Assembly (NCBI GenBank): GCA_046086225.1
Contig: JBJSXF010000094.1
Span: 1 to 24,613 of the forward strand
Direction: 5' to 3'
Source of the DNA: JBJSXF01 sp046086225
GTDB taxonomy: Bacteria; Actinomycetota; Acidimicrobiia; IMCC26256; PALSA-610
Length of the DNA stretch: 24,613 bases
Shown one piece after another: positions 1 to 7,896 of the stretch (the first letter of the stretch is position 1; every line of letters starts with the position of its first letter). The position numbers and the translations under genes were made by a program. Under the pieces are notes generated by a model. The model did no database searches and was not told where the DNA came from. It was given only the letters and a program-made list of their open reading frames with translations.

Positions 1-137
1 TGGTGATGCCGGGTGACAACACCGAGATGACGGTGTCGTTGCAGAAGCCGATCGCGATGGATGAGGGGTTGCGGTTCGCGATCCGTGAGGGTGGCCGGAC
101 CGTGGGTTCGGGTCGGGTCATCAAGATCCTCAAGTAG
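1..137 (+). CDS. tuf: Elongation factor Tu, C-terminal 44 residues (partial)
   Basis: The reading frame is open from base 3 to a TAG at 135-137, and the gene begins outside the window. The residues form the end of EF-Tu domain 3, with the family-typical stretches [28 protein letters not shown] and the terminal [10 protein letters not shown]-Tu carries aminoacyl-tRNA to the ribosomal A site as a GTP complex. It sits 12 bases before rpsJ, the usual bacterial str-operon junction. Its codons (TTG for Leu twice, GGT, CGT, GAT) look less strictly C-ending than those of the ribosomal genes downstream, but the sample is short. Identification is secure. Confidence 0.97.
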   Translation, partial: VMPGDNTEMTVSLQKPIAMDEGLRFAIREGGRTVGSGRVIKILK

Positions 138-149
138 GAGACGGAGAAC

Positions 150-476
150 GTGGCAGCCAGCACCGGCCAGCGGATCAGGATCCGCCTCAAGGCCTACGAC
201 CACGAGGTCATCGACCAGTCGACGAAGAAGATCGTGGAGACGGTCCTGCGCACGCAGGCGAAGGTCCGCGGTCCCGTGCCGCTGCCGACCGAGATCCGTC
301 GCTACACCGTCGTTCGCTCACCGCACGTCGACAAGGACAGCCGGGAGCACTTCGAGATGCGCATCCACAAGCGCCTGCTCGACATCGTCGAGCCGACGGG
401 CAAGACGGTCGAGGCCCTCCAGCGCCTCGACCTGCCCGCCGGGGTCGACATCGAGCTCAAGATGCAGCAGGCCTGA
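150..476 (+). CDS. rpsJ: 30S ribosomal protein S10
   Basis: This 108-residue protein matches S10, the 30S head protein that also serves as the transcription-elongation factor NusE. Diagnostic stretches are [15 protein letters not shown] near the start, [16 protein letters not shown] in the middle and [12 protein letters not shown] toward the end. The start is GTG at 150, with AGGAG at 136-140 overlapping the tuf stop and nine bases upstream. No ATG lies nearby, and the resulting N-terminus is a few residues longer than the usual 102-residue form. It should be co-transcribed with tuf. Unusually, the next + strand gene, rplC, lies more than 4 kb away behind two minus-strand genes, so S10 is separated from the rest of its operon. 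Confidence 0.98.
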   Translation: MAASTGQRIRIRLKAYDHEVIDQSTKKIVETVLRTQAKVRGPVPLPTEIRRYTVVRSPHVDKDSREHFEMRIHKRLLDIVEPTGKTVEALQRLDLPAGVDIELKMQQA

Positions 477-480
477 TCCT

Positions 481-502
481 CGTCGGGGGTACGCCCCCGA
501 CG
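481..502. terminator. Hairpin between convergent rpsJ and membrane-protein gene
   Basis: A perfect 9-bp stem (CGTCGGGGG at 481-489, CCCCCGACG at 494-502) closes on the tetraloop TACG. It begins four bases after the rpsJ stop and ends nine bases before the stop of the minus-strand gene at 512. The position suggests a shared bidirectional terminator. No T-run follows on either strand, so if it terminates transcription it does so as the U-less type common in high-GC actinobacteria, or with Rho. Confidence 0.65.
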
Positions 503-511
503 GTCGGCGGT

Positions 512-2686
512 TCAGCAGCCGCCGAGGGCCGGGGCCGACCCGGCTCGGAGTCTCGTCAGCCCGACGCCCGTCCCGAGCGGTTCGGCGAACGCCGAAGCGC
601 CGTCGGGGACGGGCGTCGCCGCGACCACCCGTCCGTCGACGACGAGCGCGGCCGACGACCGCCCGAGCACGACGGCGAACTCCTCGGCGACCCCGCCCGG
701 ACCGGCGAGCGAGACCGACTCGATCCGGGAGCCGCCCGGCCGCTCCACCCCGGCGGTCTTCCCGTCGAGGAAGAGGGCGGTGGCGTCGGGGGCATCGGGA
801 GCCGGAGCGAACCGGAAGCGGATCCGCGGGGCGGTGCCCCCGAGTCCGGTGGCGGTGCCGGCGAACCGGGTGCACGGACCGCCGAGGCGCAGCGCCGGAG
901 GGATCCCGGGCGCGACCGGATCGGGTGTCCAACGGGCCGACGGGCCGCGCGCCGTCCAGCCGCGGCCCGGTTCGGCCTCGGGGCGGAGCGGTTCGGTCGT
1001 CCCGCCGTCCGAGAGCGCCCGAGCGGCGGCATCGGTGAGCGAGACCGTGCCCTCGGGGGTGGCGAAGACCTCGGTGAAGCGCGGCGTGACCCACCGGGCG
1101 ACGATCGGGGAGTCGACCTCGCCGGTTCGGAGGAACGCGACGGGATCGCTCTCGCGCATGTCCTCGGCGAACCGGCGGGCGGTGCCGGGAAGGATGTACT
1201 TCGGGCCGGTGCGACCGAGGTAGATCGATCCGACGATGAAGTAGCGCTGAGGGAAGCGAGTGGCCGGGATGCGCCGGTACACGTCGTAGAGGTACTGGTT
1301 GTCGTCGTAGAGGAGGAGCGGGTCGCCGGATCGGGAGACGAGGTCGAGGAGCGCCCGCACCGATCGGCGCCCGGCCGGGAGCGCATCGCGATCGGCTCGG
1401 GCGATCTCCCCCGTTCCGGTGAATCCGCCCGTGATCGCGGCGGCGTCCCGGAGTCGGCCGGTGGTGCCGGCCGACAGGTAGACGGCGAGCAGCATGGCGA
1501 TCAGCGGCCAGGCGACGGCCGAGGTCCGTACCCGCGGGATCCGGCGGGCGGCGGCGGCGAGATGGCCGGCGACGACGGCGCCCATCAGGGCCGTGGGTGC
1601 GGCGACCACCGCGAAGTAGTGGCTCGAGTAGCGCAAGCCGATGACGAGCTCGATCCAACCGGCGGCGAGCCAGCCGAGGAGCCCGAGGTGGATGACTCGG
1701 TGGCGCCGCTCGAGCGCCGACCAGCCGAGGACGGTGACGGTGAGGAACCCGATGACGAGGAGGGCCACGAGCGGGCGGTCGCGGTAGTGCGCCCAGGCGA
1801 CGTCCCAGCCCCGACCGAGCATCTCGCCGAAGCCGAGGCCGACGCCGCGCTGCTGGAATCGGGCGTACGTCCACCAACTCGCCGTGAACTCCGACCAGGT
1901 ACCCCGCGCCGCGTACCAGAGCGGCGCCGAAGAGAAGGCGACGGCGCTGCTGCCGAGGAGGACGAGTCGGAGACGCCGCCGTTCGCCCCGATCGGGGACC
2001 CGTGGACCGAGCAGGGTCGCCGCGGTGACGCCGATGACGCCGGCGGCGACGAGGGCGGGCAGCACCGACTGGGTCGCGAGACCGAGCGCGGCGCCCGTGA
2101 CGGCCGCAGCCGTGACGCGCGTGACGACCGAACCCGCCCAGGGCCGCTCGGCCAGGGCGAGCGTCCAGGCACCGGCGAGCAGCGCGATCACGATGTTGCG
2201 GCTGTAGAGCAGGCCGGCGTAGGGCGCGTCGGAGAGCGCGAAGTGGATGTAGACGACGGCGCCGGCGGCGATCGCCGCGGCCCGTCCGCCGCCGACCGCC
2301 GCGGTCGTGGTCGCGGCCGCGATCGCCAGGGCCAGACAGGTGAGCGCGACGAGGACCGAGAGGGCGTACCAGTGACCGTCGTAGCCGCCGATCCGGTTCG
2401 CGAGGTCGTGGGCGACCTCCTCGAGCGGCCCCTTCGGGTGGATGCCGTTCTCGTAGTAGGTGCCGCCGAAGCGCCGGGCTCGCAGCACGAGGTCGCGCGA
2501 GAAGACGGCGTCGTTGGCGGCGGCCTGCAGGCGGTTCCCGAGGAGGGTCGCGACGGCGACGACGGTGGCCGTGAACGCGGTGCACCAGATCACGGCCCGG
2601 CGCCAGGGGAGGGCCCGGATCCGGCGTCCGAACCCACGAGCGGTGGCGACGGCCCGGGCCCGCGCGACCCCTGTGCGCTCAGGCAC
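512..2686 (-). CDS. Polytopic membrane protein, GT-C glycosyltransferase-like, with soluble C-terminal domains
   Basis: From a GTG at 2686 this encodes about 724 residues. The GTG overlaps the upstream gene's stop (2679-2681) by 8 bp and has GGAG nine bases before it. The frame stays open to 2782, but that would overlap the upstream gene by 104 bp, so the shorter start is preferred. About ten hydrophobic segments occupy residues 30-410. A likely extracytoplasmic loop near residues 79-89 reads ENGIHPKGPLE. Later come WWTYARFQQRG (near 271-281) and YSSHYF (353-358), motifs of the kind seen in lipid-linked sugar transferases. Residues 430-560 look soluble (LLYDDNQYLYDVYRR, then RYFIVGSIYLG). The last 120 or so residues are Gly/Ala/Pro-rich with alternating strands and may form a beta-sandwich. 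Acceptor and donor are unknown. A sugar transfer to lipid, polymer or protein is an inference, and an unrelated membrane role is possible. Confidence 0.72.
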   Translation of the reverse strand: MPERTGVARARAVATARGFGRRIRALPWRRAVIWCTAFTATVVAVATLLGNRLQAAANDAVFSRDLVLRARRFGGTYYENGIHPKGPLEEVAHDLANRIGGYDGHWYALSVLVALTCLALAIAAATTTAAVGGGRAAAIAAGAVVYIHFALSDAPYAGLLYSRNIVIALLAGAWTLALAERPWAGSVVTRVTAAAVTGAALGLATQSVLPALVAAGVIGVTAATLLGPRVPDRGERRRLRLVLLGSSAVAFSSAPLWYAARGTWSEFTASWWTYARFQQRGVGLGFGEMLGRGWDVAWAHYRDRPLVALLVIGFLTVTVLGWSALERRHRVIHLGLLGWLAAGWIELVIGLRYSSHYFAVVAAPTALMGAVVAGHLAAAARRIPRVRTSAVAWPLIAMLLAVYLSAGTTGRLRDAAAITGGFTGTGEIARADRDALPAGRRSVRALLDLVSRSGDPLLLYDDNQYLYDVYRRIPATRFPQRYFIVGSIYLGRTGPKYILPGTARRFAEDMRESDPVAFLRTGEVDSPIVARWVTPRFTEVFATPEGTVSLTDAAARALSDGGTTEPLRPEAEPGRGWTARGPSARWTPDPVAPGIPPALRLGGPCTRFAGTATGLGGTAPRIRFRFAPAPDAPDATALFLDGKTAGVERPGGSRIESVSLAGPGGVAEEFAVVLGRSSAALVVDGRVVAATPVPDGASAFAEPLGTGVGLTRLRAGSAPALGGC

Positions 2687-4211
2687 CGACACCTGCTCCC
2701 GACGGGCCGGGGGTGACGGCAGGCCGGGCGGACGCGTCGTCGGTGACTGCGAGGTCGGGGTTGCGGCCGTCGCCGGTGTCACCGTCGTCGGAACCGGGAC
2801 CGCGGCGGCGGGTCCCGAGGAGCGCGTCGAGGCCGACGGCGGTCGCGATCACGAGCCCGATCGCGAGCCGCTGGTCGGCCCCCACTACGTGGCGGGCGAG
2901 CTCGACCGGGTCGCCGGCCCAGGTCGTGTAGAGCTCGGCGGCGGTGAGCGCGAGGAGCGCCCCGGCGAACACGAGCGCCCGCCGACTCGGGTCGCCCCGC
3001 CGGGTGGCGACCGCGCCGGCGGTGAGCAAGCCCAGCGCGACCGCGAGCCAGACGAGGAGCCCGGTTCGGTCGGCCGGGCCGCCGAGCTGCCCGGGCCACA
3101 CCGACGGTAGGCGCCGCCGGACCTCGTGGGTGTCGTAGTAGCGGACATCGCCGCGCAGCACCTCGGGGAGGTCGTCGCCGAGGAGCGAGCCGTACCGGGG
3201 CGCGAGCGCGACGAGCGACCAGGCCATCGCCCGACGGCCGGGGCCGTCGACCCACTGCCGGTACCGGGCGAAGGCCGGCTCCTCGGATCGGTAGAAGTCG
3301 TCGTCGAGGCCGCTCCGGCCGGTCCGCCCGCGCAGGGCATCGTCGAGCGGCATCCCCCGGGCGGCGAACCAGCGGGAGAGCTCGGGATCGGGCAGCACCC
3401 GCACGCCGATCGTGTTGTGGAACGACAGGCGGGCCCGGTGCGTCCGCGATTCGGCCACGAGCGAGTAGCCGGCCCCGACGACGATCACGGCGACGGTGGC
3501 CGCCAGGGCCCGCCGGACGGGGGTCCCCAGGCTCCGGCCTGTGGCCGCGACCAGCCCGAGCAGGGGCACGAGCACGGCGACGGCCGAGATGACGTGGGCG
3601 TCGCGGATCAGCATCCAGGCCGCGAGAGTCACGGCCCCGAGCCCGGCCCGACGCGGGGAGGGCCGATCGGCGAACCGCCACCATGCGGCGATGGCCAGGA
3701 GCCCGAGGCTCGCGGCGAGCGATTCGCTCAGGATCTGCGTGTGCCACTGGGAGTAGCGGGCCTGCAGGGGGATGGCGACGATCAGGATCACGGCCGGGAC
3801 CGCCACCGGGCGGGATCGCAGGGTGCGGGCGGCCGTGAGGGCGAGCACGGCGACCGAGCCGGCCGCCAGGAGGGTCTGGGCGACCACGATCAGACGGCTG
3901 TCCCGGAAGAGGGCCCAGCAGAACAGGGGGTAGACGGGCGGACGGAATCCGAGCCAGAACCCGGGCCGGAACGGGCCCTGCTCGGCCAGGGCGAGGTACG
4001 ACTCGTCGGGCCAGACGGCGTCGGGCCAGGTGGCCGGGAACCCCTCGGCCCAGCCCGGGCCCAGGAGGCGGACGGCCAGGAGGCCGGCCCCGACGGCCGA
4101 GAGGAGGAGGGGAACCGAGGCTCCGGCCGGGAGGCGGACCGGGGAGGGCGGCTCCGACCGGGACCCGGCCGACGGCTCGGGTGGCGGGACGGTGGGCGGC
4201 GGCTGATCCAT
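2679..4211 (-). CDS. Polytopic membrane protein, GT-C glycosyltransferase-like
   Basis: The 510-residue protein has a Pro-rich cytoplasmic N-terminus (1-30), a first membrane span near 33-51, and then a loop with [10 protein letters not shown] (67-76) and RPPVYPLF (90-97). An acidic residue followed by an R-P-P-x-Y-P element is typical of GT-C enzymes that use polyprenyl-phosphate sugars. [11 protein letters not shown] (155-165) and [16 protein letters not shown] (434-449) also fit that fold. About nine to ten hydrophobic segments are visible, with a soluble insert at about 255-375. The C-terminal 40 residues are Gly/Asp/Pro-rich. It is the first gene of a two-gene minus-strand unit, ends 8 bp inside the next gene, and has a good promoter candidate just upstream. 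The substrate cannot be told from sequence. ATG at 4211 is the only reasonable start; its Shine-Dalgarno is weak. Confidence 0.75.
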   Translation of the reverse strand: MDQPPPTVPPPEPSAGSRSEPPSPVRLPAGASVPLLLSAVGAGLLAVRLLGPGWAEGFPATWPDAVWPDESYLALAEQGPFRPGFWLGFRPPVYPLFCWALFRDSRLIVVAQTLLAAGSVAVLALTAARTLRSRPVAVPAVILIVAIPLQARYSQWHTQILSESLAASLGLLAIAAWWRFADRPSPRRAGLGAVTLAAWMLIRDAHVISAVAVLVPLLGLVAATGRSLGTPVRRALAATVAVIVVGAGYSLVAESRTHRARLSFHNTIGVRVLPDPELSRWFAARGMPLDDALRGRTGRSGLDDDFYRSEEPAFARYRQWVDGPGRRAMAWSLVALAPRYGSLLGDDLPEVLRGDVRYYDTHEVRRRLPSVWPGQLGGPADRTGLLVWLAVALGLLTAGAVATRRGDPSRRALVFAGALLALTAAELYTTWAGDPVELARHVVGADQRLAIGLVIATAVGLDALLGTRRRGPGSDDGDTGDGRNPDLAVTDDASARPAVTPGPSGAGVGA

Positions 4212-4243
4212 GGAGCGATCCGGCCGGAACCCGGCGCCGGGCC

Positions 4244-4272
4244 AGCGTACCGCCCGGGGGTCGGGGTGTCGG
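4244..4272 (-). promoter_or_regulatory. Promoter for the minus-strand membrane-protein pair
   Basis: Read on the minus strand, a -35 box CCGACA (4272-4267) and a -10 box TACGCT (4249-4244) are separated by exactly 17 bases. Transcription would begin near 4237, giving a leader of about 25 bases before the ATG at 4211. The -35 box matches GACA of the consensus and the -10 matches TANNNT. No experiment supports it; the call rests on box quality, spacing and position. Confidence 0.5.
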
Positions 4273-4302
4273 GTCGCACCGCCGGGGCCCGTGCGCTAGT
4301 GT
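4273..4302 (+). promoter_or_regulatory. Promoter candidate for the rplC operon
   Basis: A weak -35 box GTCGCA (4273-4278) is followed after 18 bases by TAGTGT (4297-4302). Its -35 box directly abuts the -35 box of the divergent minus-strand promoter at 4267-4272. The context CTAG before TGTTCCC resembles other putative start sites here, upstream of infA and rplM. The operon needs its own promoter because the usual S10 promoter upstream of tuf/rpsJ is cut off by opposing genes. Confidence 0.45.
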
Positions 4303-4308
4303 TCCCGC

Positions 4309-4582
4309 TTCTTCGGGTTCCGGCCCGGGAGTGCCGCTACCCCCGGCCTCGGGGCGCGACACGACATCAATCGAGGCCCGCGTAGGCCCCCGGTGGGGAA
4401 CCGCGCGGCACAACCGAGAGTCGCTCCGCTCGGGTCCGCCCGGCGGAGCGTTCGCGTGGGGCGAGCCCGAGGGGTCCCGAGGGAGCCGGCGGCTTTCGCC
4501 GGGAACCGCGCGAGCGGCCGTTCCGACGACCGCAACCGAACGCAACCGCACGCACGTCACGACACCCGAGAGAGACAGACCG
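4309..4582 (+). promoter_or_regulatory. Long structured 5' leader of the rplC operon
   Basis: No convincing gene lies in the 371 bases between the minus-strand start at 4211 and rplC at 4583. The part downstream of the predicted promoter would be a 5' leader of about 270 bases. It holds a strong hairpin at 4422-4450: an 8-bp stem CGCTCCGC/GCGGAGCG, one bulged T, a further 4 bp CGGG/CCCG and a TCCG loop. A second, 6-bp stem CCGGCG/CGCCGG lies at 4486-4502. Such a leader could host feedback by a ribosomal protein (L4 does this for the S10 operon in Escherichia coli) or attenuation. I do not recognise a known L4-binding structure. The rplC Shine-Dalgarno is a weak GAGAGA-like purine run. Confidence 0.45.
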
Positions 4583-5224
4583 ATGGCGAACAAGGGGATC
4601 CTGGGCCGCAAGCTCGGCATGACCCAGGTCTTCGACGACGAGAACCGCGTGGTGCCGGTGACCGTCATCGAGGCCGGTCCGTGCCGCGTGGTCCAGATCA
4701 AGACGCCCGAGCGCGACGGCTACGCCGCGGTGCAGCTCGCGTACGGCGAGACCAAGGTGAACCGCCTCTCCAAGCCCGAGCTCGGCCACCTCCGCAAGGC
4801 CGATGCCGCGCCGGCGAAGTACCTCGCCGAGCTGCGCGTCGACGATCTCACCGGCTTCGAGGTCGGCCAGGTGCTCGCCGCCGATGTGTTCGCCGCCGGT
4901 GAGCGCGTCGACGTGACCGGCATCAGCAAGGGCCACGGCTTCTCCGGAGTGATGAAGCGGCACAACTTCAAGGGTCAGGGCGCTTCGCACGGAAACCACA
5001 AGAAGCACCGTGCGCCCGGCTCGATCGGCGCCTGCGCCACGCCGGCCCGGGTCTTCAAGGGACTCCGCATGGCGGGTCAGTACGGCAACGAGCGGGTGAC
5101 CACGCTCAACCTGACGGTCGTCGAGGGCGACGCCGAGCGCAACCTCATCCTCGTGAAGGGCGCAGTGCCCGGACCGGCCGGCGGTCTCGTGTTCGTCCGC
5201 AGTGCCGTGAAGGCAGGTCGGTGA
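4583..5224 (+). CDS. rplC: 50S ribosomal protein L3
   Basis: The 213-residue protein begins [19 protein letters not shown], the standard L3 N-terminus, and contains [15 protein letters not shown] and [22 protein letters not shown]3 is an early-assembling protein whose long loop reaches the peptidyl transferase centre. The frame is open further upstream, but ATG at 4583 matches the family start exactly. It leads the long cotranscribed block here instead of following rpsJ. The stop TGA shares one base with the rplD ATG at 5224. Confidence 0.98.
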   Translation: MANKGILGRKLGMTQVFDDENRVVPVTVIEAGPCRVVQIKTPERDGYAAVQLAYGETKVNRLSKPELGHLRKADAAPAKYLAELRVDDLTGFEVGQVLAADVFAAGERVDVTGISKGHGFSGVMKRHNFKGQGASHGNHKKHRAPGSIGACATPARVFKGLRMAGQYGNERVTTLNLTVVEGDAERNLILVKGAVPGPAGGLVFVRSAVKAGR

Positions 5225-5895
5225 TGGGAACGGTGACGATGCGTACGGCCGACGGCGGCTCGGGCGCGGCGTGTGAGCTCCCCGAGGACATCTTCGGCAT
5301 CGAGCCCAACACGGCGGTCATGCACCAGGTCGTGACGGCCCAGCTCGCCGCCCGACGAGCCGGTACACACTCGACGAAGGGACGGGCCGAGGTGCGCGGC
5401 GGCGGGGCCAAGCCGTGGCGGCAGAAGGGCACGGGCCGGGCCCGTCAGGGCTCGATCCGGGCTCCGCACTGGCGCGGTGGCGGCGTGGCCCACGGGCCCC
5501 AGCCGCGTGACTACTCGCAGCGGACCCCGAAGAAGATGATCCGACTCGCGCTGCGCTCGGCCCTCTCCGACCGGGCGGCGGAGGAGCGGGTGCTCGTCGT
5601 CGACGGGTGGGGCATCACCGCTCCGAGCACGAAGGACGGCGTGCGCCTCCTCGAGTCGCTCGGGCTGCGCCCCGAGGGCGAGCGGGCCCCGCGTGTCCTC
5701 GTCGTGCTCGCCCGCGAGGAGGAGACGGTCTGGAAGTCGCTGCGCAACCTCGGCGAGCGAGTGCAGATCATCCTCCCCGAGGAGCTCAACACCTACGACG
5801 TGCTCGTCAACGACTGGTGCGTGTTCTCGAAGGCGACGCTCGACACCGTCGTCGCCCGGCTCTCCGGTCGGGCCACCGAGGAGGTCGACGCATGA
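5224..5895 (+). CDS. rplD: 50S ribosomal protein L4
   Basis: The 223-residue protein shows L4 hallmarks: [20 protein letters not shown] and [18 protein letters not shown], the extended loop that lines the exit tunnel, followed by a Rossmann-like C-terminal part ending in [10 protein letters not shown]4 represses its own operon in gamma-proteobacteria. ATG at 5224 overlaps the L3 stop by one base; GTG at 5221 and ATG at 5239 are alternatives. AAGGCAGG just upstream can serve as Shine-Dalgarno. The gene ends in an ATGA overlap with rplW. Confidence 0.97.
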   Translation: MGTVTMRTADGGSGAACELPEDIFGIEPNTAVMHQVVTAQLAARRAGTHSTKGRAEVRGGGAKPWRQKGTGRARQGSIRAPHWRGGGVAHGPQPRDYSQRTPKKMIRLALRSALSDRAAEERVLVVDGWGITAPSTKDGVRLLESLGLRPEGERAPRVLVVLAREEETVWKSLRNLGERVQIILPEELNTYDVLVNDWCVFSKATLDTVVARLSGRATEEVDA

Positions 5896-6185
5896 AGGAC
5901 CCCCGCGACGTGATCATTCGCCCGGTGGTCTCCGAGAAGTCGTACGCCGCCTACGACGCGAACGTGTACACGTTCGTCGTGGCGCCCGACGCCAACAAGA
6001 TCGAGATCCGTCAGGCCGTCGAGCAGTTGTTCGGCAAGCGGGTCGCCAAGGTCGCGACCATCAATCGCAAGGGCAAGCGCATCCGCAACCGGCGCACGGG
6101 TGCCTACCACTCGCGCACGATGCAGAAGCGCGCCATCGTCACCCTCGCTCCCGGCGAGGACCGGATCGACATCTTCGGGAGCTGA
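5892..6185 (+). CDS. rplW: 50S ribosomal protein L23
   Basis: The 97-residue protein matches L23, which sits at the tunnel exit and docks trigger factor, SRP and the Sec translocon. Recognisable parts are [13 protein letters not shown], the [20 protein letters not shown] helix-strand unit, and the KGKRIRNR basic loop. The ATG at 5892 lies inside the L4 stop (ATGA, 4-bp overlap), so translation is probably coupled. Length is normal and nothing looks altered. Confidence 0.97.
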   Translation: MKDPRDVIIRPVVSEKSYAAYDANVYTFVVAPDANKIEIRQAVEQLFGKRVAKVATINRKGKRIRNRRTGAYHSRTMQKRAIVTLAPGEDRIDIFGS

Positions 6186-6187
6186 GC

Positions 6188-7024
6188 ATGGCCATCCGCA
6201 AGCGCAAGCCGACGAGCCCGGGCCGTCGGTTCCAGTCGTCCTCCGACTTCTCCGACATCACGCGGTCGAAGCCGGAGAAGTCGCTGACGAAGGCGAAGCC
6301 GCGAACGGGCGGCCGCAACTCGTACGGTCGCATGACCTCGCGGCACCGCGGTGGCGGGCACAAGCAGCGCTACCGCGTGATCGACTTCCGGCGTACCAAG
6401 GACGGCGTACCCGCGAAGGTCGCGGCGATCGAGTACGACCCGAATCGCAACGCCCGCATCGCGCTGCTCCACTACTACGACGGCGAGAAGCGCTACATCA
6501 TCGCCCCCGAGGGTCTCTCGGTCGGTGACGTGGTGCAGAGCGGCCAGGGGGCCGAGATCCGGACCGGCAACGCGCTCCCGCTGCGCTACATCCCGGTCGG
6601 CACCACGGTCCACAACGTCGAGCTCAAGCCCGGCGCCGGCGGCAAGATGGGCCGCGGCGCGGGCACGTCGATCCAGCTCATCGCCAAGGAGGGTGCGTTC
6701 GCGACCCTCCGGCTGCCCTCCACCGAGATGCGGCGGGTGCCGATCGACTGCCGGGCGACGGTCGGCTCGGTCGGCAACAGCGAGGCGGGCCTGATCTCGA
6801 TCGGCAAGGCGGGCCGGGCCCGCTGGCAGGGCAAGCGCCCCCACACGCGGGGTGTGGCCATGAACCCGGTCGACCACCCCATGGGTGGTGGCGAAGGAAA
6901 GAGCTCGGGTGGTCGGCACCCCACGTCGCCGTGGGGCAAGAAGGAAGGCCGCACCCGCAAGAAGGGCAAGCCGAGCGACAAGCTCATCGTGCGCCGGCGG
7001 CGCACGCGCGGGGCACGGAGGTAG
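6188..7024 (+). CDS. rplB: 50S ribosomal protein L2
   Basis: The 278-residue protein is a standard-length L2, which binds 23S rRNA domains II, IV and V and supports peptidyl transferase and subunit joining. It shows [19 protein letters not shown] near residues 54-72 (OB-fold) and, near the C-terminus, [17 protein letters not shown]. That second stretch holds the conserved His implicated in peptidyl transfer. The basic end RRRTRGARR is typical. ATG at 6188 begins two bases after the L23 stop. Confidence 0.98.
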   Translation: MAIRKRKPTSPGRRFQSSSDFSDITRSKPEKSLTKAKPRTGGRNSYGRMTSRHRGGGHKQRYRVIDFRRTKDGVPAKVAAIEYDPNRNARIALLHYYDGEKRYIIAPEGLSVGDVVQSGQGAEIRTGNALPLRYIPVGTTVHNVELKPGAGGKMGRGAGTSIQLIAKEGAFATLRLPSTEMRRVPIDCRATVGSVGNSEAGLISIGKAGRARWQGKRPHTRGVAMNPVDHPMGGGEGKSSGGRHPTSPWGKKEGRTRKKGKPSDKLIVRRRRTRGARR

Positions 7025-7030
7025 CAGCAG

Positions 7031-7309
7031 ATGCCGCGCAGTCTGAAGAAGGGTCCGTTCGTCGACGAGCACCTTCGCGAGAAGGTGGAGGCGATGAACG
7101 CGGCCGGCGACCGGAAGGTCATCAAGACCTGGTCCCGGCGCAGCACCGTCACTCCCGACATGGTCGGGCACACGCTCGCGGTCCACGACGGACGCAAGCA
7201 TGTGCCGGTCTACATCTCGGAGTCGATGGTGGGTCACAAGCTCGGCGAGTTCGCGCCGACCCGCACCTTCCGGTACCACGCCGGTCAAGAGAAGTCGAGC
7301 CGACGCTGA
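7031..7309 (+). CDS. rpsS: 30S ribosomal protein S19
   Basis: The 92-residue protein begins [15 protein letters not shown] and carries [17 protein letters not shown] and [16 protein letters not shown], all diagnostic of S19. S19 forms a complex with S13 in the 30S head near the A-site tRNA. A strong GGAGG at 7017-7021, overlapping the end of rplB, precedes ATG at 7031. Its stop shares one base with the rplV start. Confidence 0.98.
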   Translation: MPRSLKKGPFVDEHLREKVEAMNAAGDRKVIKTWSRRSTVTPDMVGHTLAVHDGRKHVPVYISESMVGHKLGEFAPTRTFRYHAGQEKSSRR

Positions 7310-7896
7310 TGGCTCCCCGCGCCGCCCTCTCCCCGAACGGTGCGCACGCGAGCGTGCGCTACCTCAAGGTGTCGCCCTACAAGGTGCGTCAGGTGCTGAC
7401 GCTCATCCGCGGCCTGCCCGTCGACGACGCCCGCCGGGTGCTGCAGCTGTGCCCGAAGGACGCGGCCGACCCCGTGGGCAAGGTGCTCGACTCGGCGATC
7501 GCCAACGCCGCGCACAACAAGGAGCTCGATCCCGATGAGCTCTTCGTCGTCCGGGCCTGGGCCGACGAGGGCCCGACCCGCAAGACAGGCCAGGCCCGGG
7601 CGCGTGGGCGCTTCTTCCGGACGCGTAACCGCACCTCCCACGTGACGATCGTGCTCGACCGCTTCGACGTGGACGCGCTCGCCGAGCGGGCCAAGCGCGA
7701 CGAGGCGTCGGGTCGGGGCGCGGCGGCCGAGCGGCGGCGGCGGTCGGAGCGGGTGCGCCGGTCACGCCAGGCCGAGCCGGCCGCGCACGACCACGATCAC
7801 GATCACGACCACGACCACGACCACGACGACGCAGCGACGGAAGCGACGGCGTCCGACGCGCCCGAGGCGACGACCGACGGCGAGGAGCAGCAGTAA
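7309..7896 (+). CDS. rplV: 50S ribosomal protein L22 with long His-Asp repeat tail
   Basis: Residues 1-120 are a complete L22 ([20 protein letters not shown]; the tunnel-loop region [29 protein letters not shown]). L22 lines the exit tunnel and is a site of macrolide resistance. The family is usually about 110-115 residues, whereas this protein is 195. The extra 75 residues run from an Arg/Glu-rich helix-like segment (125-153) through seven consecutive His-Asp pairs (160-173) to an acidic Ala/Thr/Glu end. The tail lies in frame with normal codon use, and the TAA stop overlaps the rpsC ATG, so it is not an obvious frameshift product. His-Asp repeats can bind divalent metals, but that role here is an inference. 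Confidence 0.95.
   Translation: MAPRAALSPNGAHASVRYLKVSPYKVRQVLTLIRGLPVDDARRVLQLCPKDAADPVGKVLDSAIANAAHNKELDPDELFVVRAWADEGPTRKTGQARARGRFFRTRNRTSHVTIVLDRFDVDALAERAKRDEASGRGAAAERRRRSERVRRSRQAEPAAHDHDHDHDHDHDHDDAATEATASDAPEATTDGEEQQ
7786..7830 (+). repeat. Hexanucleotide tandem repeat encoding (His-Asp)7 in rplV
   Basis: Seven tandem copies of a 6-bp unit CACGAY run from 7786 to 7827, followed by one more GAC. The units vary only at the last base (GAC or GAT). The unit length is a multiple of three, so gain or loss of copies would keep the frame and change only tail length. Such a tract is prone to replication slippage. Confidence 0.9.

Noticed and set aside
318..2585. A 755-codon minus-strand frame overlapping the membrane-protein gene and rpsJ
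   Set aside because: The translation is Arg/Pro/His-rich low complexity. The overlapping frame at 512-2686 has membrane spans and a sensible start, and this one would cover rpsJ.
2687..2782. N-terminal extension of the second membrane protein to 2782
   Set aside because: It would overlap the upstream gene by 104 bp and adds a low-complexity Thr/Pro segment, while GTG at 2686 has a better Shine-Dalgarno and a short coupling overlap.
7786..7830. Short tandem repeat considered as a CRISPR fragment or mobile-element trace
   Set aside because: Units are 6 bp with no spacers, and they translate as His-Asp pairs in the rplV frame.
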